NCBI RefSeq assembly: GCF_018446385.1
Contig: NC_055998.1
Location: 72,348,744 to 72,412,743, forward strand
Origin: Zingiber officinale
Taxonomy: Eukaryota; Streptophyta; Magnoliopsida; Zingiberales; Zingiberaceae
Direction of reading: 5' to 3'
DNA: 64,000 bases
Part shown: one piece after another, positions 35,836-46,098 of the stretch
Numbering within the stretch: position 1 is the first letter of the stretch
Layout: each line of letters starts with the position of its first letter
Translations under genes and position numbers: made by a program
Notes under the pieces: generated by a model
Seen by the model: only the letters and a program-made list of their open reading frames with translations
The model's database searches: none
What the model was told of the DNA's origin: nothing

Positions 35836-36084
35836 AAACTTATATAAAAATGCTTTGAAAAATCTTTTGAAAAACTTATTTAAAAATCCTTTGAAAATTC
35901 ATTTCAAAAATCTTTTGAAAATTCTTTTCAAAATCTTTTAAAATTAATTCAATTACTGTCAAAATATTAATTTAAAAGCTACACATGTTTGATAATCTAG
36001 AATGGATGAGCTGGAATTAGGATAATATAAAGTTCTTCTTATGCTTGTACTCTAAGACCCTAAGAATTTAATTTGGCATTATTT

Positions 36085-36530
36085 AAGGGGGAATGAACAG
36101 AGTCATGCTAGTACTTTAAGGCTAAACAAATTCCTTTAGGGCTCTGATACCCAATCAAGTTAAATAATTTAATTTGATTCATGCTTGGACACCTAAACTC
36201 AAAGAAGTTATTAAGGCATTAACTTAAAATTTAAATTATCTATGCAACAATTCTTCTCAAACACCTTATGAATTAGCTAAGTACTTCACCTAAATTTTTT
36301 TTAAGTCTGAGTACTTAACTATGCTACCCTTTAGGGGGAGCTTAAATTAACTAGACTATTTCTCTCTTCTTAATTCTTTTTGATTTATGTCAAAGGGGGA
36401 GAGAAAAGTCAAAGTTAAGAAATCAAGAATGAAAGGGGGAGCGGTTAACTTTCATTATTTATTCCTTTATTTAAAAGTTATGTTTTACTTAACTTTGAAC
36501 CAAGATTGCCATAATCAAAAAGGGGGAGAT
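36085..36530 (+). other. Series of polypurine tracts upstream of the 3' LTR
   Basis: AAGGGGGA-type tracts occur at 36085, 36333, 36392, 36432 and 36517. The last (AAAAAGGGGGAGAT) abuts the LTR. Multiple upstream polypurine tracts are a known Sirevirus hallmark. Confidence 0.75.
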
Positions 36531-37809
36531 TGTTGGTGCAGTGAGCACCAGATGATCGAACCTGAGTTTTGATTATGGAAAAGGGCTCAAAGTTAAGTGG
36601 TGGTGTTATCTAACAAAGTTCATGGAGCTTGCAGGAAAGTCCTAAGTGATACTTAGGCAAAAGTCCTAGCTGCGGTTAGGCAAGATAAAATCCTAGGGGG
36701 TGGTAACCCTAGGTCATAGGGGGTGGTAACCCTATGCGGAAAGTCTTGGCAGGTCGATGGCTTCAGGCAAAAGTCCTAGGGGGTGGTAACCCTAGGTGGA
36801 AAGCCCTGGTGTCGCGAACCAGGTGAAAGTCTGAACTGGCCGGTGAAGCGGATGTTCAGCAGAAAGTCCGGAAGCATCGAGTGCCGAGCAAAAGTCCAGT
36901 CGATCTGGAGGATCGTACTGGCAATAGGTAAATCTCCTGAGTGGAGTAGGTGAGGACGCGTTCCCCGTAGAGGGAACAGTAGGCGTCGGGTCGACCTAGG
37001 GTTTCCGATAGGAAACCTGAAGTCAGACTCGGACAGTCAAGAGACTGTTAAATATTTCAATAGTTATATCATTGTTTTGTGCTAACTTTATGCTGCAGGG
37101 TATTTTTGGGACTAACATATCTTGCAGGGACCAAAGTACAAAAAAGACCTCGGATGAACAGTGCCGAGGTGCCTCCATGGAGCTTGGAGGCGCCTCGGGT
37201 GCGAGCCAGGAAAAGGCCAGTGCAGCAGACTGGAGGTGCCTTGAATGGAGTTCAAGGCGCCTTGGACCGGTGGTTGAAGGCGCCTTGGATAGACTGAAGG
37301 CGCCTTGAACCAGATAGAGTTCGACCAGGTCCGTGCTGATCCACGCGGGTGACTCGGCTCGTTCAAGGCGCCTTGGTGAACAGTAGAAGGCGCCTTGAAC
37401 CCCCTTTATAAGGGGTCTCGACCAGCAGCTTCAAATAATGAACTCCAAGCAATCCTTACGCTACAAGCTGCTCTAGAAACGCCCAGAAGTGCTGTTGCAA
37501 GTCCCCGACAACCCGGAGCTTCAGATTCTGCTACTTTATTGTTGTCGGTATAATTTGTTTTAGTTCTTTCAATTGTAACATCTTATTGTACATTTTACGA
37601 GCCTATAGTTGTTGCCCACGGAAAGCGATCAAGGATCGCGGGCCTTCGAGTAGAAGTCGCCTTAGGCTCCGAACGAAGTAACTCCTTTGTGTCTGTGTCT
37701 CTTTACTTAATTTCCGCTGCTTTAACTCTTACGTTTTACGATTCCGATAATCGAACGATTTTAGCCACGAGCGCTATTCACCCCCCCTCTAGCGCGTCTC
37801 GATCCAACA
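36531..37809 (+). repeat. 3' LTR of the Sirevirus-like element
   Basis: It is 1279 bp and nearly identical to the 5' LTR. Differences are scattered transitions plus a shorter C run near 37781. It ends CCAACA, followed by the TSD TCTAG and the continuing tnp2 frame. Confidence 0.92.
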
Positions 37810-39562
37810 TCTAGGTCATTAATGGATATAAAAGTTCCGGAAGGTTTCTCATCAAACATGAAGAATCTTGTCTGCATGGATGAGATGAAGCTGAGTAGCT
37901 TGAAATCACATGATTCTCATGTTATAATGCAGCACTTCCTGCCAATAGTCATACGTAATTCTCTGCCAAAATATGTTAGATATGTTGTCATAAGATTATG
38001 CTTCTTCTTCAAAGATATTTGTTGCAAGATTATCGATGTAGCCAAGTTAGATAAGCTGCAATCTGACTTGATTGTTACACTCTACTTATTGGAGCAGTAT
38101 TTCCCCCCTTCTTTCTTCGATATCATGCTCCACTTAACAGTTCATCTTGTTCGTGAAGTCCAATTATGTGGACCAGTCTACTTCAGATGGATGTACCCAT
38201 TTGAAAGATGCATGGAGGTGTTGAAAAGTTACGTAGGCAGTCAAAAATATCCAAAAGGTTGCATTGTTCAGAGATATGCAGCAGAAGAAGCAGTTGAATT
38301 TTGTTCAGAATATCTCAATGACCTTGATCCTGTTGGGGTCCCTAAATCACTACGTGACCCAAACGCAAGCTTTCCTGGATTCTCAGCAAGCAATTCATCA
38401 ATCATCGTCCAACAAATTGATCTCCAATAAGCACACTTGACTGTTCTAGAAAATACAGAAGAAATATCTCCATACATTATGTAAGTGTACTGCATAACTA
38501 ATAATTATATGTACTTGGCAGTCCATATGTATTCATGAAAATAAAACTTTAGAAGTAAAATTCTTCAGTGAACACAAATCCTTCTTGAAGACAATGTTTC
38601 CCAAGAAACAGAAAGATGCAAGGTGGATACAAGATGCTCATAATAAGAGGTTCATTGACTGGTTTCGTGCAAAGGTGATGTAGAAGATGCTAACATACAA
38701 TATTTGTTAATCATTGTTTTGATCACACTAATTAATAGGAATGCATGTCAGGTGGCTGCTGAAATCGATAGTTGCAATGGTGGAATGACATCGTCATTGA
38801 GATGGTTGGCCCATGGACCACGTGTGCGAGTCTTAAAGTGTGATAGCTATGTCATAAATGGCAATTTATACCAAACAAAAGAGCGGGATGATGAGAAAGT
38901 TTGTCAAAACAGTGGTGTTTCTCTACTTGCCAACACGATGCTTGTTTGTAGTGCCAAAGATAAGAATCCCGTGTTAGAGAATGTGACTTTTTATGGAGTT
39001 ATTGAAGAGATATGGGAACTAGACTATCATCAATTTCAAGTTCCTCTTTTCAAGTGCGCATGGGTATCAAATGACAAAGGAATACAATACAATGATGAAT
39101 GTGGCTTCACCTTAGTTAATCTGAACAAACGAGGCCACCAGAAGGATGAATTTGTGCTTGCAAGTCAAGTTAGACAAGTATTTTATGTTGCTGACCCACT
39201 GAACAAAGGGTGGTCAATAGTGCTTCAAGTTCCAAATAGATGTTACGAGGGAGAAGAGGATCTTTGGACCATAATTCCCGAAGCTCGACCAATTGATAAT
39301 GTTGATATTCATTGTATTCCTACACATGAAGGATACTTTAGATCTTCTAAAGAGGGTTTCTTTGTAACAAACAAGAAAAAATGATGTTTTCCACTTTTAT
39401 GTCATCTGCATTAATATTTATTGTTTTTACTAGTATTATTTTTACTTGTTCGTATGTGTTAATGTTATTATTTGTATCACGTCTTCTTTTATTATATTGT
39501 CACTGCAGACTTTATATACCGTTATCTCACCATTTATTTTCTTATATGCAGGGAAAAGAATA

Positions 39563-42500
39563 ATGCGTCCTAAAAAACAGCGAAAAATAGCAAAATATGA
39601 TGAGCCACGTGTAGTTGAGGACACCGAACTACACCAAGTTGCTGATGGGTTAGCAGCTGCAGAGCTACGAGGAGAGACTGAAATAGAAGAACCTCCTATT
39701 ACTGGGCAGAAGAAGACTCGGGGGCCTACATCAATGTGCAGACTTATTGCTGCTGCAAGATGGGGAAAAAGTCGACGATTGAATATGATGACATAGGACG
39801 ACCTGTGTACAATGAAAATGGGAAGGCACTACAATCTTTCATAGGCTCTATTGTTAGATCCATGGTGCCTATTAACATAAAGTCATGGCCCACTGTTCCA
39901 GAAAACATGAAACAGAAAGTGTGGGAAGAAATATCGGTGAGTATAATCCAATAATACACTTCCTTATGAGATTGCTTATGTTTTTTTTTCATTGTGATTT
40001 TTTCAATATACAAACTGATAGCAATTACTGCTGTGTGTTACAGAATGTCTTCGACTTAGCACCTCAAAGCGAGGCGACAGTGATGAGTTCAGCAGGCCAG
40101 AAATGGAGAGACTTCAAAAACAAACTCAACAGTAGGTTTGTCTGGCCATATAGAGGTAATCCTGAAAAACTGAGGTCACCACCGGAGCAGTATCAGATCC
40201 CATCTACAATTTGGAAAGCTTTTGTTGATGAGAGGCTACATCCATCTTGGGAGGTACTTGATGATATTATCATGTTATATTTAAATTATTATATGCATCA
40301 AGATTTAAAACATTTAGGGCATTTAATTAACAAAATGAAGTTATGTATATAATAAGTTCATGTACAGCAGGAATATATATAATAATTTCATCATACTCCA
40401 TCCTATTGTTTTTAAATTCTAGCCATTCTTCTAAAAATTTACTTTTTTTTACATGACATAGGTCACTCATGAAAAACAAAAGGAACGGGCGAGCAATTGC
40501 AAGTATCATCACAAAATGTCTCGCAAGGGATACATTGGATTGGAGACTGAATTGGTAATCCATGGAACATTATATTATCCTTTTCATGCAGTACGTCATG
40601 TTTTAAATGATCATTTTTTGGAATTGTAGAGGCAGAGAAAAATATTCAGGGAGGATGAGGAAGTTGATAGGTCATTCCTTTAGCGTAAGGCCCGCGAAGA
40701 CAAATCCGGAAACATCACAAATACAGAGACTGCTGAAGTTGCTGAAAAAATTGTATTATTTTAGTTTTATTTCAAGTTCATTCATAATAAGTGAAAAAAG
40801 TGTCTTCATTGGATATTTAATGTTACCTCCATATTTGTAGGATGATTTGTTGGACAAAAAAAAGAGGGGAGAGTTCATATCTTCTAGAAGCAATGATGTA
40901 TTAACTACTGCATTAGGGAGCCAAGAACCTTACGGAAGGGTTAGAGGTGTAGGGGGATTTGTGAAGCCCCAAGTCTACTTCAAAACTCCAAGGAAGAAGA
41001 GGGAGTTGGTGTCAAAGGCTTTGGCTAAAAACTTCAAAGAGCAAGCGGAGGAAACAAAGATTTTGAAAGCTGAAGTTGAAAAACTGAAGGCTCTTCTTGC
41101 TCGATTTATGCCAGAAACAAGTGATCGAGTTTCTGAACGTGTAGCATCTAACAAGTCAACGCACATGGCAGTTCAAATATTGGAAGATAATGTGGAAGTT
41201 TTTGAATGTGACAATTCATTCAATCAGGTTTTATATTATATTTGGTACATTAAATTTGTTTCCTAGCTTCAGATATTAAAAGATAATATCTTATTGTTCA
41301 GGGGAAAAAATGTCATTTGGCTCTGAAGAATAAGGGGAATGTGGTGGCATATGGCACGATAGTATCCGACGGAGGCCCAAATGTAATGCTGCACAATGCT
41401 CCACTTGGGGAAGGCAACTTAAAGGTGTCTGTTGATGTTGTTTTATAGGAGGAAGCAGAGCTTCCAATTCCACTTAAGTCGGGACCAACAGTAATGGTAG
41501 ATGCTGTTGGAACTGTGGTTGGCTGGCCAAAAGAATTGGTGATATTTCCGACGACAAAGGTATTTTCAGTTCACTTTTCTGTTGCTATAGTTATATATTT
41601 TGCTACAATTATTTAAAATTACAGAAAAAGGAGAAACCTGCACCACCATTTGCTATTTTGGAGTTTCCTGATGAGAAAAATAAATTCAAGGAAGTTGAAA
41701 GTGCTCTACCAATGCCATGCAAGTTTTTGTATTCTTTTGTTGTTAGACTGATGACTGAGGAGGAGACCATTCCTATCGAATTTGATGAAGCCATGTTTGG
41801 ACGTAATGTGAGTACATCGTTGTTGAGAGAGAATATCATGCGCTGTATGGAAATGAGAGAGATAGGGTCCAGGCAAATTTTGGTTTACATGGGGTAAGTT
41901 ATGTCTTATATACAATTCTTCTCTTTGCATGAGTTCATGTCTTAAGTAACCATGTTTTTTATTACTTGAATGCAGTTACTTGTACAAGTACTTGAAGGAA
42001 ACAAACAGGGCTGAGTATGTGTCGTTTGTGGATCCCAACAAAATACCAGCCGCTCAAGATGGCAGTACCTCTTCACAACACATTGCTAATCAGTTGAAAG
42101 CATCAAACGGAGACAGCATATGCCTTATCCCATACAACACTGGGTATATTTTTAATCCCTGCTCAATTCCTAATACATAGTAGCTTAGCTATATATTGAC
42201 AATCATGCAGGAACCACTGGATCTTCACCGTTATAAACGAGGACAAAGATACAATTTATTTGTTGGACTCAATGGGTAATAGGAACCGAGATAACGCTTG
42301 GAAAACTACAGTGTGTAAGTATGTTTTAGATTATGTAGATTATGAATAGATTGATTAGCAAATATGAAATGAAATAAGTTCTATTTTTACAATGTAGTGG
42401 AGTGAGGACGTACCTTTGTATGAGGGGTAATCCAAAACGACCAACTTTCAAACAGTTGACGGTATGTCTTATTGAAAACATGCATTCCTGGTTCTTATAT

Positions 42501-43689
42501 ATTTGGTTTTTCACTTTGCATTAACTTTGATTCATTAGGGTAATCTCAAACAACAAGGTTGTGTTGAATGTGGATATTGTGTCATGCGGTACATGAAGGA
42601 GATTGTTGAATGTGAGGATCTACAGTTGGAGAGGAAGGTGTGTGAATTTCTTCCATTTTGAACAGGAATGCACATACTAAATCAAATCGTTCACGCCCTG
42701 CTACTGCTTTCTTCTCATGCTTTGATATGGCTTCTTTCCATCTTTTTTTTCCTCGCCCTTAGATGACACCCTGTTTATGGTTTTATACAAAACTGTGTTA
42801 TGCATAGTTCTATTAGTAGCTGGGGGAAATTAGTAACTGATTTGGGCATGGTTACCTTATAGACCTAATAAACTATTAAATTTCTTCTTGCCGATGATTG
42901 AGAATATAGAAGGCTGTCAAAGAACAACTATAATAGTCTTGCTATTAGCACTAATGTTATAAAATACTTTTAATTAATACTAGTCATTTGCTAATAACAA
43001 TGACAAAACCTTTCTAGACACGTGCTTAGTTTAAATCAAATCCAATAGAACCTTAGGCATCAAAATATAAACTGTATTATGAGTTGAAATTTAGATGTTT
43101 TAAGATGAGAGACAAGGGATCATAAGTCATACCTCGATATTGAACATTATTTATGACCAAGGTGGGTAGAATACTGACATCTCCACGAGAACCATGCCCA
43201 AGCTACCATAAGAAAATGTTCAGCATATCAGCTAGGCTACTTGAAAGATCCAGTTATCTGTCCACACCGCTAATTCAGTACTTTCGTGTTGTGTGATTAT
43301 TGAGCAAGTCTCATTGTACAATTTTTTGCTTTTTTGTCATAGTGCATGTGAAATTGAGAATGCAATACATTAATTTAACTGAGCATCTAATCACCATGCG
43401 ATTGGAACTACTAAAACTTAAGGTTCAAAAAACTGTTGGATCATTTTTATTGCACATTTGATGAAATGTTATTATTACTATAAGAGTGCATATAACAATA
43501 CATATTTATTTGTCTTATCATGCTTTTGTTAATTTAATTCATGATTTTTTTGTCAACTTACTGTGTTTTGATTTAGTGTTTTCAGTTACAAAACATAACA
43601 TGATGGTTCTTTCTAAATTGCAGTTTGCAGGTTGTGTGAAGAACCAGTACTATACGCAGACACAATATGATGAAGTGAGAATTGAATGA
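39563..43689 (+). pseudogene. Second CACTA gene: transposase-like, DUF8039-like and ULP1 protease
   Basis: Twelve exons can be traced by GT-AG borders and reading frame: 39563-39936, 40044-40252, 40462-40554, 40630-40751, 40841-41227, 41302-41559, 41625-41893, 41976-42143, 42211-42318, 42398-42461, 42539-42637, 43624-43689. The first part resembles plant transposase (Ptta/En/Spm) proteins, with a coiled coil in exon 5. Exon 6 looks like DUF8039. Exons 7-12 look like a ULP1/C48 cysteine protease, with His in GNHWIFTVI, Asp in LLDSMG and Cys in VECGYCVMRYM, the family's catalytic set. Damage: a frameshift near 39763 and in-frame TAG at 40681 and 41446. ULP1 enzymes process SUMO-type modifiers; the role in transposition is unknown. 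Confidence 0.75.
42638..43623 (+). other. Last intron of the ULP1-like gene
   Basis: About 986 bp between GTGTGTG and a ...TTGCAG acceptor. It is AT-rich with no gene seen. Confidence 0.6.
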
Positions 43690-43879
43690 AGTGAATTTGT
43701 GTACTCGTATTTGAAGTGAATTGCAAGTTGTGTGAATGAACCAGTACATGTTTTTGGTTTTTTATAGATTATTTTGATCATATTTAGGGAGATTTGTTTT
43801 GTATAAACATATGCTGAAATCATGGCTTATTTTGATCAAGGCTTATGAAGTTACCTTTTGTGATGCTCAAAATTACTGA

Positions 43880-44427
43880 AGTCTAAAAATAATGAAGTAA
43901 AAAGAGAAAAAATACTTCACTTTATTCATAAAATCCGAAGTAAAATCTACTTATAACTTTGAAGCAATATAATTTGTTGCTGTAAAATAGTATCAACTAC
44001 TTCGGTTATTACCAAAAATTTCGAAGTAGTATCTATCTATTACTTCGATCCAGAACGAAGCTAAATGTAATTTAATCGATAATTACTTCAGGAATTAACG
44101 ATATATGACGAAGTAAAAGTAATCCATTTACTTCATTTTTAACCGAAGTTAAAGTAGGTATATTACTTCACAACAAATACTAAACGATGAAGTCGAAAAG
44201 GATTAATTACTTCGGTGTTTTTAAAAACCGACGAAGTTATATGCACTTTTTACTTTGTAATATGTCCGAACCCGACACCCAATACGACTTTATTTTTTCT
44301 GGGCCTACGACTTCAGAGTTTATCCGAAGTAAAATGAATCTTTTTACTACACGCGTGTCTACTTCGGTAAAAACAGGTCTTTTACTTCAGGTAATCAACG
44401 AAGTAAAAAGTCGTTTTTCACATAGTG
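43880..44427 (-). repeat. Right subterminal repeat region and TIR of CACTA
   Basis: About 18 copies of ACTTCG/CGAAGT and close variants such as ACTTCA occur in both orientations. The TIR covers 44399-44427. The array is denser and longer than on the left, as in other CACTA elements. Confidence 0.85.
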
Positions 44428-44924
44428 TGTAACAGTGTTTTCCCTTTCATGTAGTCGTGGAGTTTCCTGGAACCCTGCAATGAATTGTAGACATGATCAG
44501 TGGCTCTTCGTATCTACACACCAGGTACTGGTAGATAACACCACTAAACATGTTTCAACAACTAATGAATAAAATACACCTATATTGTTCTCAGTTCTAA
44601 GAGGACAGTCCATCTTAATGTCCAAGTCTTATTTCCAATCATTATAATTGGGACAACTAAGTCTATTCTATAGTATAACAGCTAGGGGATTGACAAACAT
44701 TTGAAATCCTAAGAATCACAAAAATATTTGGTCAATACCAACACCTTAAAGTCCTTGTGATTTATCCATTAATTTTATTATCTTGTCAACCTAACTTTAT
44801 GACAAATAAAATTAATAGTTGGTCTGTCTTTGATCAAATATTTTGTCAAAACTTTGAATTTAAAATAATATTGATTCCTCAAAATAATATCATTTAAATT
44901 CACCAACACCTTTAACATCATGAA

Positions 44925-45190
44925 TTTTGTATGCCACGTTAGTGTGGACGTATACAAAATCAAACATTTGTAAAAGGAGAGTCTTACCCATTAATTATCT
45001 TGTCAACCACAAACACCATAAATTTTGTATGCCACGTTAGTGTGGACGTATACAAATTCAATTGTTTGTAGGAGGAGGTTTTACCCATTTTATTTTGTCA
45101 ACCTAACTTTATGACAAATAAAATTAACTCAAATATCATTAATTTTGTATGCCACGTTAGTGTGGACGTATACAAATTCAGACATTTGTA
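44925..45190 (-). repeat. Hairpin repeat array, three copies
   Basis: TTTTGTATGCCACGTTAGTG followed by TGGACGTATACAAA recurs near 44925, 45030 and 45147. Each can fold with TTTGTAT pairing ATACAAA and CCAC pairing GTGG. Between copies lie shared TTACCCATTAAT-like words. Confidence 0.85.
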
Positions 45191-46086
45191 AGAGGGAGTT
45201 TTACCTAGCTTTATGACAAATTAATAGTTGGTATTCCTTTGGTCCCGCAAAACAATGGCAGTGACTCCGTTGGGGAGGATACTATTGAATGCGTCTAAGT
45301 GTATACCATTACTTGATATTTAGTCCATTAAATAGGATTATGCCCCTTCAGTTGGAGAAGATCACACGCTCCTAAATAATTTCCTATAACCATCCATAAA
45401 GGAAGTTTGATCTAGTGATCCGCAACAAACTCATCCGTTGTGGAGGGAGGCACTCAGAGCTAACACGCAAGCTTGTTGCATCACTTACAAACCAGTAATG
45501 GAGACTGTAGAATTTATTTAAAAATCCCTCTCCCACTTAGTTATTTAAGGTGAGGAATTTTAACTATGCAAACACACATCATATGCACACACACACATCA
45601 CAGTAAATAAAAGCAATAAATATGGAAATTAATTTTCCAACTATTATGGCCTTTTCCATCACTGTCCTTCGCGTGCTGCTAGCCCTAGGGTTCATGCCAT
45701 CATATCCATCGAGCTTCCTTTTCCGCTGCGCCTCTAGTCCTTCAATAGCACAACGCCTCGCAAGGATACGATCCGCGACAGAAAACATAAAATTTTACAT
45801 ACATCGATCCTATATTCCACAAGAGAATGTACATCAAGTCTAGATCGAACATAAATGTAAAATCCTAGGGTCAATACATCTCATGTTGTATTAGTTAAAT
45901 ACAATCATGCACACACAATAAAATACCCTTGACATGTCCAAGGGTCCAATCACACACAACATCTAAAAGTCATAATAGTTGGAGCCTACAACCACAGAGT
46001 TAACACATCCTACTATTATCCTGCCTAAATTATGTATGACATGTGCATAATTAAACTAAAAACCAAACACACAGAGGCAAACCCTA

Positions 46087-46098
46087 GCTTTCATACCA
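46087..46098 (-). other. Primer-binding site of the level-3 copia
   Basis: On the minus strand TGGTATGAAAGC matches TGGTATCAGAGC at 10 of 12 bases. It lies 2 bp inside the 5' LTR that begins at 46101. Confidence 0.7.

Larger units (their letters stand above)
31322..37809 (+). mobile_element. Sirevirus-like copia element without pol
   Basis: It has LTRs at 31322-32608 and 36531-37809, PBS at 32611, one gag-derived frame, long AT-rich repeats, several polypurine tracts and TSD TCTAG (31317-31321, 37810-37814). The LTRs differ by roughly 15 substitutions by eye, mostly transitions, so it is young relative to its surroundings. Nothing resembling protease, integrase, RT or RNase H is present, so it needs enzymes from a related element. 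Confidence 0.92.
29463..39384 (+). pseudogene. tnp2: tnp2 CACTA transposase, split by a retrotransposon
   Basis: I take the start at ATG 29463 (MNKSWIYLDRR) rather than an upstream TTG. The N-terminus is the transposase-associated domain (CPCCKCMN, about residues 35-45). Next comes the Transposase_21 region with ACPICGEDTYAKHLPNGKK and VRHCLDVMHIEKN. The frame is open to 31321, broken by the insert at 31322-37809, and resumes in the same frame at 37815-38430 (MYPFERCMEVLKSYVG, DUF4218-like). A TAA at 38428-38430 ends it early. Coding similarity continues (HKSFLKTMFPKKQ-like) and, after an intron ending near 38752, a DUF4216-like part runs to 39384. It would encode the enzyme that cuts the CACTA ends; this copy cannot. 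Confidence 0.85.
27096..44427 (+). mobile_element. CACTA (En/Spm) DNA transposon with two genes
   Basis: It starts CACTATGTGAAAAA and ends TTTTTCACATAGTG with a 29-bp terminal inverted repeat matching at 27 positions, flanked by the 3-bp TSD TGT (27093-27095, 44428-44430). Subterminal regions are packed with ACTTCG/CGAAGT motifs. It holds a tnp2 transposase gene and a second, intron-rich gene with a ULP1-like protease domain, both on +. A Sirevirus-like retrotransposon sits inside tnp2. The length without that insert is about 10.8 kb. Confidence 0.95.

Noticed and set aside
34185-35960. Possible CRISPR-like array
   Set aside because: The repeats are contiguous tandem units without unique spacers, in a plant retroelement.
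38476-38521. A 42-nt intron (GTAAGTG to TTGGCAG) in tnp2
   Set aside because: It is shorter than usual plant introns, and joining its ends does not restore a frame I could follow.
45579-45788. 69-aa frame conserved between two copia copies as a small protein
   Set aside because: In the plus-strand copy the same frame has stops. Similarity is explained by shared element DNA.
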